Source: Deltaproteobacteria bacterium | GTDB lineage: Bacteria > Desulfobacterota > Syntrophobacteria > BM002 | DNA: 37,221 nucleotides | Direction of reading: 5' to 3' | NCBI GenBank assembly: GCA_020353215.1 | Contig: CP070692.1 | Span: 207,812 to 245,032 of the forward strand | Shown here: positions 8,439 to 16,125 of the stretch, piece by piece | Position numbering within the stretch: the first letter of the stretch is position 1 | Layout: every line of letters begins with the position of its first letter | Translations under genes and position numbers: made by a program | Notes under the pieces: model-generated | What the model saw: only the letters and a program-made list of their open reading frames with translations | Told to the model about the DNA's origin: nothing | Databases searched by the model: none

Positions 8439-9368
8439 GTGAACAATATGTATTTCTTATTGTTTCTTCAACAATTCCTCAATGGCCTCCAAGCTGGGGT
8501 GATGCTGTTTCTCATGGCCGCCGGACTGACACTGGTATTCGGTATCATGGATTTGATCAATCTGGCCCACGGCTCGCTGTTCATGGTCGGAGCATATTTA
8601 TGCGCGACAGTGTTTCAGCAAACAGGCTCCTTCTTTCTCGGCCTCGCCGTGGCGCTTCCGGGAACCGCTCTCGTAGGGATAGCAGTGGAGATCATTACGT
8701 TGCGAACACTTTACACCCGTGACCACCTTGATCAGGTTCTCGCAACCTTTGGATTGATTCTCTTCTTCAATGAACTGACCAAGATAGTCTGGGGACCACG
8801 GGCGCTGTTCCTGGATGTGCCCGAATTACTATCCGGTACGGTGGAAATTATTCCCGGGGCCCCCTATCCGACGTTTCGATTGGCGATAATCGGCGTGGGT
8901 ATTCTGGTCGCCATCTTCCTTTACCTTACGGTTACCAGAACGCGGGTGGGCATGCTGATCCGGGCAAGCGCCACCAATCGAGAGATGGTCGGGGCCCTTG
9001 GGGTCAATGTCAAGCTGCTCTATACCCTGGTATTCGGTCTGGGCGCTCTATTGGCTGGGTTAGCCGGGGCCATGGCAGGGCCTTTAATCGCGGTGGAGGT
9101 GGGCATGGGTGAGGACGTTTTGATTCTGACCTTCGTGGTCATCGTCATCGGTGGGATAGGTTCCATAAGGGGAGCCCTCGTAGGAGCAATTCTTGTCGGC
9201 TTAATCGACAACTTGGGGCGCGCCTTTCTTCCAGCGTTATTTAAAGTGTTCCTAGATCCAGCCACCGCGGACGGGGTCGGCTCCTCGCTCGCTTCTATGG
9301 CCATTTACATCCTGATGGCGTTGGTTCTGGCCTGGAAACCGCGAGGACTGGTGCCGGCCTATGGTTAG
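8439..9368 (+). CDS. livH: ABC transporter permease, LivH-like
   Basis: A 309-residue membrane protein with about eight hydrophobic segments. It carries the LivH signature near the N-terminus (GVMLFLMAAGLTLVFGIMDL followed by INLAHGSLFMVGAYL) and the cytoplasmic coupling segment ATNREMVGALGVNV. It forms the inner-membrane channel with LivM. The start could be the GTG at 8439 or the ATG at 8448; neither has a good ribosome site. Its stop overlaps the livM start by 8 bases (ATGGTTAG), so the two are coupled. The repeat-rich DNA upstream may have displaced its original leader. Confidence 0.93.
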   Translation: MNNMYFLLFLQQFLNGLQAGVMLFLMAAGLTLVFGIMDLINLAHGSLFMVGAYLCATVFQQTGSFFLGLAVALPGTALVGIAVEIITLRTLYTRDHLDQVLATFGLILFFNELTKIVWGPRALFLDVPELLSGTVEIIPGAPYPTFRLAIIGVGILVAIFLYLTVTRTRVGMLIRASATNREMVGALGVNVKLLYTLVFGLGALLAGLAGAMAGPLIAVEVGMGEDVLILTFVVIVIGGIGSIRGALVGAILVGLIDNLGRAFLPALFKVFLDPATADGVGSSLASMAIYILMALVLAWKPRGLVPAYG

Positions 9369-10359
9369 ATTGAAACTGACCCTGAAGACCTGTGTCCTGC
9401 TGACAGGGTTGGTATTCCTTCTCGTCCTGCCATTAATTGCTTCTGCGTTGGAAGAACAGTTCTACATCGGGATGTTCAGCCGGATTCTGATCTACGCCTT
9501 GGCGGCCGTGAGTCTGGACCTTATCCTTGGGTACGGCGGCATGGTGAGTTTCGGTCACGCTGCTTTTTTCGGTACGGGCGCGTATGTAGTAGGAATCCTC
9601 GCCTTCCACGGCGTGGAAAACTCAGCACTTCTGCACTGGCCCCTCACTTTGCTGGGCACGGAAAACGTGTTGCTCTCCTGGCCGGTGGCGGTTCTGGTTT
9701 CGGCCGTGTTGGCCGCTGTAATCGGGGCTATCAGTCTGCGGACAAGCGGTGTGTACTTCATCATGATTACCCTTGCCTTTGCCCAGATGATGTACTTCTT
9801 TTTTATATCCCTTGAAAAGTATGGGGGAGACGACGGACTAAGCCTTTTGCAGCGAAACAGCGTTGGGGGGATCGATCTCGGCGACGATACCAACTTCTAC
9901 TACCTTTGTCTTGCCCTACTCATCGGTTTTCTTTTTCTCTGTCATCGGCTGGTCAATTCACGTTTTGGGATGGTTATTCAGGGTTGCAAGGAAAATGAGC
10001 GGAGAATGGGTGCGCTGGGATTTCCAACCTACCGTTACAAGCTTTTATGTTTCGTGATCGCCGGAGCCGGGGCGGGTCTGTCAGGGGCTTTGATGGCCAA
10101 CCTGGCAGAGTTTGTCAGTCCCAGCCTTATGCACTGGAGGATCTCGGGTGAGATTTTGGTCATGGTAATTTTAGGGGGAATGGGCACACTCTTTGGGCCT
10201 GTGTTCGGCGCGGCAGGACTTCTGTTGTTGGAAGAATTTCTGTCCATCTACACCGAGCATTGGATGCTCTTCCTTGGCCCTGCAATGATACTTGTCGTTT
10301 TGTTTGCCCGTCGCGGGCTTTACGGATCTTTTGTGGAAAAGAGAGAGAAAAATGGCTGA
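9361..10359 (+). CDS. livM: ABC transporter permease, LivM-like
   Basis: A 332-residue inner-membrane protein. It has the LivM hallmark LDLILGYGGMVSFGHAAFFG at about residues 46-65, the TSGVYFIMITLAFAQMMY helix and the EILVMVILGGMGTLFGPVFG segment. It pairs with LivH to form the translocation pore of the importer. It overlaps livH by 8 bases and livG by 8 bases, so all three are translated as a coupled unit. Length and order are normal for this family. There is nothing unusual in the sequence. Confidence 0.95.
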   Translation: MVRLKLTLKTCVLLTGLVFLLVLPLIASALEEQFYIGMFSRILIYALAAVSLDLILGYGGMVSFGHAAFFGTGAYVVGILAFHGVENSALLHWPLTLLGTENVLLSWPVAVLVSAVLAAVIGAISLRTSGVYFIMITLAFAQMMYFFFISLEKYGGDDGLSLLQRNSVGGIDLGDDTNFYYLCLALLIGFLFLCHRLVNSRFGMVIQGCKENERRMGALGFPTYRYKLLCFVIAGAGAGLSGALMANLAEFVSPSLMHWRISGEILVMVILGGMGTLFGPVFGAAGLLLLEEFLSIYTEHWMLFLGPAMILVVLFARRGLYGSFVEKREKNG

Positions 10360-11101
10360 ACCGCTTCTTAAAGCTCGCGGACTTTCCAAGGCCTATGGAG
10401 CTCTTAGAGCCACAGACGAGCTATCTCTGGATGTCAGTCATGACGAGATTCACGCAGTGATAGGGCCGAATGGTGCAGGGAAGACTACCGCGGTTGGACA
10501 ACTCTCAGGCGAACTGGAATCCGACGCCGGAACCATTTATTTTGCCGGCCAAGACATTACCGGGCTTGCCATGTACAAAAGAGCCCATTTGGGTCTCGCC
10601 CGGTCTTACCAGATCACCTCTGTCTTTTTGCAGTTCACCACAGAAGACAACGTGGCCATAGCAATTCAAGCCCATGACGGCCATTCCTTCAGATTCTGGA
10701 GAGCCGCCCGGACCGACCCGAAGTTGCGCGGTCCGGCCCGTGAAATACTGGAACAGGTTGGCCTCGCGGACCGAGCTGATGTTCCTGCGGCAAATCTTTC
10801 TCACGGTGAGCAACGACAGTTGGAGCTGGCAATGGCCCTTGCCACGCGCCCCTCTCTCTTGCTGCTTGACGAACCGACGGCCGGTATGGGTCAGGAAGAC
10901 TCGAGTCATATGGTGAACTTCCTTCGCAACCTCAAGGGCCAAGTTGCGATACTTTTGGTCGAGCATGACATGGATGCCGTATTCGCCCTGGCGGATCGAA
11001 TCACGGTTCTGGTCTATGGGAAGGCAATCGCGACGGGAACGCCCGAACGAATTCGTTCGGATCCGGCAGTGCGACAGGCCTATCTCGGTGAAGGCGACTG
11101 A
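10352..11101 (+). CDS. livG: ABC transporter ATP-binding protein, LivG-like
   Basis: A 249-residue cytoplasmic ATPase. Walker A is GPNGAGKTT, the signature is LSHGEQRQLELAMAL, Walker B with the catalytic Glu is LLLLDEPTAGM, and the switch His is in LVEHDMDAV. These features are intact, so this subunit should hydrolyse ATP normally, which matters because its partner LivF looks altered. The ATG at 10352 (after GAGAGAG) is preferred over an upstream start at 10292 that would lie deep within livM. The stop shares one base with the livF ATG (TGATG). Confidence 0.95.
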   Translation: MAEPLLKARGLSKAYGALRATDELSLDVSHDEIHAVIGPNGAGKTTAVGQLSGELESDAGTIYFAGQDITGLAMYKRAHLGLARSYQITSVFLQFTTEDNVAIAIQAHDGHSFRFWRAARTDPKLRGPAREILEQVGLADRADVPAANLSHGEQRQLELAMALATRPSLLLLDEPTAGMGQEDSSHMVNFLRNLKGQVAILLVEHDMDAVFALADRITVLVYGKAIATGTPERIRSDPAVRQAYLGEGD

Positions 11102-11802
11102 TGCTTCTGGTAACCGATATCGAAACGTTTTACGGAAGAAGCCAGGTCCTGTTCTCAGTCAGTTTGGAAGTTGGCCCGGGTGAAGTGGTCACTGTGATGG
11201 GCCGAAACGGAATGGGAAAAACCACCTTGCTTCGATCTATCCTTGGCTTGACCCCGCCCAAGGCCGGCAGCATCCGGTTCGAAGGAAAAGAACTCAAAAA
11301 CAAACCTAGCTATTCGGTGGCAAGGGCAGGGATCGCCCTAGTCCCGGAAGGGAGACAGATTTTCCCGACGCTGACCGTGCGCGAAAATCTGGTCGCAACC
11401 GCCGCCAACCGGTCATCCCTTTCGAACCCTTGGACATTGGAGTCCGTGTTTGAGTTGTTCCCAAGGCTGGAAGAGAGGAAAAATCTTCACGGCAGAAGCC
11501 TTTCAGGCGGCGAACAGCAGATGTTGGCCATCGGTAGGGCCTTGATGACCAATTCGAAATTACTCATTCTGGACGATGCCACGGAGGGATTGGCTCCGCT
11601 GGTTTGTATCGAGATCTGGAAGTGCCTCAAACAACTAAAAGAGGCAGGCCAAGCGATATTGGTTGTCGATCGCAACCTGGAAGCATTGATGCGCATTGCC
11701 GATAACCACTACATTATGGAAAAGGGGCGTTTCGTTTGGTCCGGTACCTCAGCCGAGCTCGCTTCCCAACCGGATCTCATCCAACGCTATCTGGGGGTGT
11801 GA
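11101..11802 (+). CDS. livF: ABC transporter ATP-binding protein, LivF-like, with Walker-B Glu replaced by Asp
   Basis: A 233-residue ATPase with Walker A GRNGMGKTT (34-42), the LivF-type VPEGRQIFPTLTVRENL segment and signature LSGGEQQMLAIGRAL. The Walker B region reads LLILDDATEGLAP: Asp158 is followed by Asp159 (codon GAT, 11575-11577), where the family has the catalytic Glu. The switch-loop region reads VVDRNLEAL rather than the common LVEQN. LivF subunits usually lack the switch His, but loss of the Glu is unusual and could make this a low-activity site in the LivG-LivF heterodimer. Its start overlaps livG by one base. Confidence 0.93.
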   Translation: MLLVTDIETFYGRSQVLFSVSLEVGPGEVVTVMGRNGMGKTTLLRSILGLTPPKAGSIRFEGKELKNKPSYSVARAGIALVPEGRQIFPTLTVRENLVATAANRSSLSNPWTLESVFELFPRLEERKNLHGRSLSGGEQQMLAIGRALMTNSKLLILDDATEGLAPLVCIEIWKCLKQLKEAGQAILVVDRNLEALMRIADNHYIMEKGRFVWSGTSAELASQPDLIQRYLGV

Positions 11803-11879
11803 CATTTCGGACTGAGTGGGAAATCGGAACGGTAGATTGGGGCGCACAACGACATGCATGAGTTGGGAGCAGGTCCAGC

Positions 11880-12749
11880 ATGAGTGAACCCGTATTCGGA
11901 GGATACACTCCGCACCAACTGGAAGAACAGTACAATGCCCGCGCGGCTGTTCCGGGTTACGAGAAGATCTTTCTGGATTGGAGGGAGCGGAGTGAGAGCT
12001 ACCGGCAGCGAAGCCCGTGTGAACTGGATATTTCCTATGGACCCAGCGACAGACAAACACTCGATCTTTTCATCCCGGGCCGGGGAGGTAGTCCGGTGCT
12101 TGTTTTTATCCACGGCGGCTATTGGCGTTTAATGGACAAGAGTGATTTCAGCTATCTGGCCGAGGGATTCGTAGAAAGGGGTGGCCTGGTGGCTGTGGTC
12201 AATTACGGTCTATGTCCCGCGGTAACAATAGATGAAATCGTCCGGCAGATGAGAACGGCGTGTGAATGGCTGTGGCGAAATTGCCGTGAGTATGGAGGCA
12301 ATCCCGATAGGATCCATGTTTCCGGTCATTCCGCCGGAGGACAGCTTTCCGCCATGTTGATGGCAACGGACTGGCCTTCGTTTTCGCCTGATTTACCTTC
12401 TGAGCTTGTAAAAAGCGGGATACCGGTGAGTGGCCTCTTTGAGCTGGAACCGATGCGTTTTCTTTCGCTCAATGAGGATCTGAAGCTCGATAAAGAGAGC
12501 GCGAGCCGCAATAGCCCGAGTTTGCTGTATCCCAAGACCAAGGCGCCGCTTTCGGTGGTTGTTGGGGGGGCAGAATCTGAGGAATTCCGGCGTCAATCGT
12601 ACAGTTTTACACAGAAGTGGCGGGAACGGGGAGTCAATGCCGAGTATGTCGAAATGGAAGGGCTGAATCATTTCACCGTATTGGACCAGATGAAAAGTCC
12701 CGGCAGTCCACTGACAGACATCATACTGCAACACATGGGGCTCGGGTGA
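11880..12749 (+). CDS. Alpha/beta hydrolase, kynurenine-formamidase-like (HGGYW family)
   Basis: A 289-residue cytoplasmic hydrolase. It has the oxyanion motif HGGYW (78-82), the nucleophile elbow GHSAGG (149-154, Ser151) and a probable catalytic His in GLNHFTVLD near the C-terminus. HGGYW is typical of arylformamidases and related amide or ester hydrolases. It follows livF after 77 bases in the same direction and probably shares its transcript, so it may process the imported compound, for example an N-formyl or other amide. That link is inference. The ATG at 11880 has a modest GAGCAGG site. The family is clear but the substrate is not. Confidence 0.88.
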   Translation: MSEPVFGGYTPHQLEEQYNARAAVPGYEKIFLDWRERSESYRQRSPCELDISYGPSDRQTLDLFIPGRGGSPVLVFIHGGYWRLMDKSDFSYLAEGFVERGGLVAVVNYGLCPAVTIDEIVRQMRTACEWLWRNCREYGGNPDRIHVSGHSAGGQLSAMLMATDWPSFSPDLPSELVKSGIPVSGLFELEPMRFLSLNEDLKLDKESASRNSPSLLYPKTKAPLSVVVGGAESEEFRRQSYSFTQKWRERGVNAEYVEMEGLNHFTVLDQMKSPGSPLTDIILQHMGLG

Positions 12750-12762
12750 ACCCTGAAGGGTT
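12749..12762 (+). terminator. Weak hairpin at the end of the transporter operon
   Basis: AACCCT-GA-AGGGTT begins on the last base of the hydrolase stop codon. The stem is only six base pairs and only TTTC follows, so termination here is uncertain. The 421 bases from here to 13170 hold no gene I can support, but they do contain the inverted repeat at 12827-12971. Confidence 0.3.
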
Positions 12763-12826
12763 TCGGGACGTCAATACGTAAATTGTCAGGACTTTCCCCA
12801 AAGAAGTCCTTAGCGTACCAGGCTAC

Positions 12827-12971
12827 GGGGAGGCTACTCCACAACGAGCAATGCGCGCCATTTTACGGCAATGATCCGGTTAAGAAAGCACCAAATCTTC
12901 ATGCAGGCCCTAGCCGAACTGAGATAGGCAATGGCAGGCTGCTCAGATGCTCGTTGTTTCGCAGCCTCCCC
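12827..12971. repeat. 145-bp inverted-repeat element upstream of the MBL hydrolase
   Basis: Left arm GGGGAGGCT-5-ACAACGAGCA (12827-12850) faces right arm TGCTCGTTGT-5-AGCCTCCCC (12948-12971), giving 19 paired bases out of 24 with one internal mismatch block. The core of about 97 bases codes for nothing obvious. It may be a small non-autonomous element or a foldable untranslated RNA. The arms differ from those of the other palindromes in the window. Confidence 0.5.
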
Positions 12972-13170
12972 CGAAGCCTTCTCTGGTGTCTCTACTGAGT
13001 GACCCCGGACGCGCAGAAAAGACACAAGCAATGCATTTTCAGTTGCAAATGCCCCTGGCTCGCGAACGGCCTTACTATATGAACATCAAACGTAAGTTTT
13101 TGGGGAAACTCCTGGTAAATTGTCCGGGGGTGTTGTGGTATGTGGCTTGAAACGTCGGAGGTGAAGCACC

Positions 13171-13812
13171 ATGGCCACGGTTGCAGACAATGAAGGTATC
13201 CGGATTGACCGGTTTGAATTGGGGCCCTTCGGCACCAATTCCTATGTCCTCATCTGTTCGAAAACGAGTGAGAGCGTGGTGATTGATGCACCTGGTGATT
13301 CTGGCATGATTCTGGACGCACTGGAGCAGACCTACCCGAAGTACATTCTGATCACCCACCACCATTTCGATCATGTCTCCGGTCTCTCCGAACTGAAGTC
13401 GGCCCTGGGTGTGCCAATTGCTGCTCATCCATTCGATGCGAGCAATCTGCCGGTAGTAGCCGACATTCTGCTTGACGACGGTGATGAAATACCCTTCGGC
13501 GATGTCCGACTCGAGGTGTTGCACACCCCCGGGCACACCCCGGGGAGTCTGTGTTTCCGAACGAGCAAATACCTGATTGCCGGCGACACACTGTTTCCAG
13601 GAGGTCCAGGGCACACTCACTCGCCTGCCGACTTCCTCCAGATCATTGCGTCCATTACCGGCAAGATCTTCAGACTATCGGACGACACACCGGTGTTTCC
13701 CGGCCATGGTGAATCGACGACAGTAGGGCGGGCAAAGGAGTTGTTCGAGGTGTTCTCTTCCAAGGGGCACGATCCAAGCCTCTGCGGAGATGTTGAGTGG
13801 GAGACTTCTTAA
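13171..13812 (+). CDS. MBL-fold metallo-hydrolase (glyoxalase-II/YcbL-like)
   Basis: A 213-residue hydrolase with the metal motif THHHFDH (62-68), HTPGHTPGSLCF carrying a further ligand, the bridging Asp in AGDTLFPGG and the last His in FPGHGEST. This is the layout of short glyoxalase-II-like proteins that cleave thioesters or related bonds with two metal ions. There is a strong ribosome site GGAGGTGA upstream of the ATG. It converges with the PIG-L deacetylase gene across the palindrome at 13922-14058. Small MBL hydrolases are sometimes linked to thiol metabolism, which is worth remembering given the neighbouring cluster, but nothing here fixes the substrate. Confidence 0.9.
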   Translation: MATVADNEGIRIDRFELGPFGTNSYVLICSKTSESVVIDAPGDSGMILDALEQTYPKYILITHHHFDHVSGLSELKSALGVPIAAHPFDASNLPVVADILLDDGDEIPFGDVRLEVLHTPGHTPGSLCFRTSKYLIAGDTLFPGGPGHTHSPADFLQIIASITGKIFRLSDDTPVFPGHGESTTVGRAKELFEVFSSKGHDPSLCGDVEWETS

Positions 13813-13921
13813 CAAGGCGAGAGGAGCGACAAATCCACTGACCTTTCAGCGTCTTGCTTCTCTCTCGGCTTTTCTCGCGTTTCGCGCCTGTCACGCTGGC
13901 GAACGCTGTACTCCATGCCTG

Positions 13922-14058
13922 GTCATTACGCTGCGCTGTCATTGATAGTCAAGGGGTCTGTCGTGATGTGAAAGGATCACTGACTCATCCGCTTCGCGTT
14001 TGTCGGTGACGATTCTTTGTGATGACATAGTGACTCAATGACAGCGAAGCCGAATGAC
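13922..14058. repeat. Palindromic repeat, copy A (137 bp)
   Basis: The 24-base ends (13922-13945 and 14035-14058) pair at 21 positions. The interior has a second stem running from GGATCAC (13974-13980) to GGTGACGATTC (14005-14015), with CTCAT and GCTTCGC in the loop. The same order of blocks recurs in copy B at 17145-17287. It lies between two convergent genes, where it could act as a bidirectional terminator. The 287 bases from 13813 to 14099 contain nothing else I recognise. Confidence 0.65.
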
Positions 14059-14099
14059 TATGAATGACAGTGAGGCGAAATCACTGGAGGACGATTACA

Positions 14100-14798
14100 T
14101 TACCAGGAAATCTCTACTCGATGGAAACCCTCTGCCAGTTCGAATTCCTCTCCTTCGGCCATCTCCCTACACCGTGATCTCAGCCAATCTTCCACGCTAC
14201 TCGGGTTGGGAAATCCTTTGACCTGACTCTCGTGACAGTGCAGAGCCGCCAGCTTGAGGTCAAAAGTCTCGGTGATATCTGAACGGTAGTTTACGTCCTC
14301 CGCAGCCCAAAACAAAATCTCTTCTACATTATGCGGTTCCAAACCTTCCTTCAGCAAATCAGGATAGGCGAGATGATCTCTGGCGTAAGGGAAAACCGCA
14401 TCCAGGGTAACCTGTCCGGCAATGCGATGGTCGCGATGCCAGATGTAGCGGCGGTAGGGATCCGAGGTCACGACGATTTTGGGCCGGTATATTCTAATCC
14501 AGCGAACGAGTTCCTTCCGAAATTCCGGGGTATCCTCCAGCCCCTGGTCCGGGTATCCTAGAAAGACGACTTCTCGCACCCCAAGAACCTTGGCCGCAGC
14601 CCGTTGCTCGTTTTGCCGGATTTGAGCCAGTTCCTTGGGTTCAAGAGTCCGATCGTTCGTGCCTTTGTCGCCGCTGGTGCAGACGACGTAAACAACCTGC
14701 TTTCCTTCCCGGGTCCAGCGTGCAACTGTTCCAGCGACACCGAATTCGGCATCATCCGGATGGGCTGTGATCACCAAGACGTCAACTGCTGTGGTCAC
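14100..14798 (-). CDS. PIG-L/LmbE-family N-acetyl-sugar deacetylase (MshB/BshB-like)
   Basis: A 232-residue zinc deacetylase. It has the family motif AHPDD (12-16) giving the first metal ligands and catalytic Asp, and HRDH (121-124) giving the third. Family members remove the acetyl group from GlcNAc conjugates in mycothiol, bacillithiol, GPI-anchor and glycopeptide pathways. Its gene starts 10 bases after the stop of the GT4 gene, the same pairing as mshA/mshB and bshA/bshB activities. The start is a GTG at 14798 with GGAG seven bases upstream; an ATG two bases earlier is out of frame and stops at once. It is the last gene of the minus-strand cluster. Confidence 0.93.
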   Translation of the reverse strand: MTTAVDVLVITAHPDDAEFGVAGTVARWTREGKQVVYVVCTSGDKGTNDRTLEPKELAQIRQNEQRAAAKVLGVREVVFLGYPDQGLEDTPEFRKELVRWIRIYRPKIVVTSDPYRRYIWHRDHRIAGQVTLDAVFPYARDHLAYPDLLKEGLEPHNVEEILFWAAEDVNYRSDITETFDLKLAALHCHESQVKGFPNPSSVEDWLRSRCREMAEGEEFELAEGFHRVEISW

Positions 14799-14808
14799 AT
14801 CAAAACTC

Positions 14809-16125
14809 CTAAATCATCGAGACTTTTCCGCAACAGCAAGTCTCGAAATTATATTGTCTAAGCACCGCCGCATATTCGTTCATCATTGCGGACGCCACAC
14901 TCGCCCAACTGAATTCGAGAACAGTGGCGCGGATTGCATCGGCCGAGGGAAAATGTGACCGGGAGATAAATGTTTCTATACCGTTTGCCAGCAAACGGGG
15001 AGAACAATTTTCCACCACAAGTCCCGTCTCACCCTCTCTGAGAATACTCTCCATAGCCCCAACCTTGGTTGCTACCACCGGCGTACCAGAAGCCAGTGAC
15101 TCCAAAGCAACGAGACCGAAGCTTTCATAGTGAGACGGCACAACGGAGACGTCTGCAGCGCTGTAATAGGGCGGTAGTTTTTCTTGTTCGATCCTGCCCA
15201 CAAAGGTCACGAAATCCTGAATGCCCAATTCTCGACTCAGGCTCCGGAGACTCTTAGACTCCGGAGTGTGATCACCATCGCCACCGACAATCACCAATCG
15301 AAACCGCCGATAGTGCTGGAGGTGGGCTACGGCCTCCAGCAACCTGTCTATTCCCTTCAATGGTGCAAACCTGCCCACAAACAACACAATAGATTCATCT
15401 TGACCAAAACCTAACTGCTGCCGCGCTTTCTTTTTGTCTAATGGGCGAAAAAGATCCAAGTTGACGCCACAGGGTACAACGCCAATGGTCTCAGCGGCTG
15501 CCCCATAGTGTTGCATCAAATGGACTCTTTCTTTATCCGTAGCCACGAGTATGCGGTCGCAGTTTCTTGCCAAATGGTTTTCAATGGCAGTGCGAAGTTC
15601 GGGCTCTCTTTCCGAACCGACTGTATTGTTCTTCACCGCACCAACAGTATGAAACATGAAGACATGAGGAACTTCCCAACGTTCCTGGGCCCAGTTGCCC
15701 ACCCTCCCCGATAGCCAGTAGTGACTGTGTATGAGATCATAGTCAATTGACTCACGCGTTCTAAATCCCTCCAGCTCTTTTAAAAAGTCGTCCAGATGGG
15801 CGTAAAGAGCCAATTTGTTCATATGACCGTTGTTTCCGCTCCTTAGATGAATCAACCGTACGTTCTCGTACAGTTCAGCCATCTGGTTCTGTCTGGCATC
15901 GTTTAGACGGGTATAGATGTCGACCAAATGACCGCGATTCCCCAGTTCCCGGGCAATCTCTCTTACATAGACACTCATGCCTCCCGTGTCTTTCGTCCCT
16001 AGTTCTCCGATGGGGCTCGAATGAATGCTGAGCATCGCGATTCTTAGATTATCTGCTTCCACGGGCGCTACCTCTCCAACTTGTGCTCGTTTCAGGTTCA
16101 GGTCGGTTAGAATTTGACTTGGCAT
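14809..16125 (-). CDS. GT4-family glycosyltransferase, MshA-like
   Basis: A 438-residue retaining glycosyltransferase with a GT-B fold. The N-terminal half has the acceptor-side signature DTGGMSVYVREIARELGNRG typical of MshA and sucrose-phosphate-synthase-like enzymes. The C-terminal half has the nucleotide-sugar motif VGRFAPLKGIDRLLEA and the E-x7-E motif in SHYESFGLVALESLASGTPVV. It likely transfers GlcNAc or another sugar from a nucleotide donor to a small acceptor such as an inositol phosphate or a carboxylic acid (inference). Its start overlaps the GNAT gene by 19 bases. The C-terminus is odd: FETCCCGKVSMI with three adjacent Cys. The acceptor cannot be read from the sequence. Confidence 0.93.
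   Translation of the reverse strand: MPSQILTDLNLKRAQVGEVAPVEADNLRIAMLSIHSSPIGELGTKDTGGMSVYVREIARELGNRGHLVDIYTRLNDARQNQMAELYENVRLIHLRSGNNGHMNKLALYAHLDDFLKELEGFRTRESIDYDLIHSHYWLSGRVGNWAQERWEVPHVFMFHTVGAVKNNTVGSEREPELRTAIENHLARNCDRILVATDKERVHLMQHYGAAAETIGVVPCGVNLDLFRPLDKKKARQQLGFGQDESIVLFVGRFAPLKGIDRLLEAVAHLQHYRRFRLVIVGGDGDHTPESKSLRSLSRELGIQDFVTFVGRIEQEKLPPYYSAADVSVVPSHYESFGLVALESLASGTPVVATKVGAMESILREGETGLVVENCSPRLLANGIETFISRSHFPSADAIRATVLEFSWASVASAMMNEYAAVLRQYNFETCCCGKVSMI
14818..14845 (-). other. Hairpin over the end of the glycosyltransferase gene
   Basis: CGAGACTT and AAGTCTCG form a perfect 8-base stem with a 12-base loop, just before the stop of the GT4 gene and 19 bases ahead of the deacetylase start. 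In the mRNA it could tune deacetylase translation. Part of the Cys-Cys-Cys tail is encoded in the loop. Confidence 0.4.

Noticed and set aside
12783-12998. A 71-codon frame between the formamidase-like and MBL genes
   Set aside because: It runs across the inverted-repeat element, lacks a ribosome site and has no recognisable features.
13813-14058. Small frames near the first palindrome
   Set aside because: They follow the palindrome's inverted arms and have no ribosome site or recognisable product.
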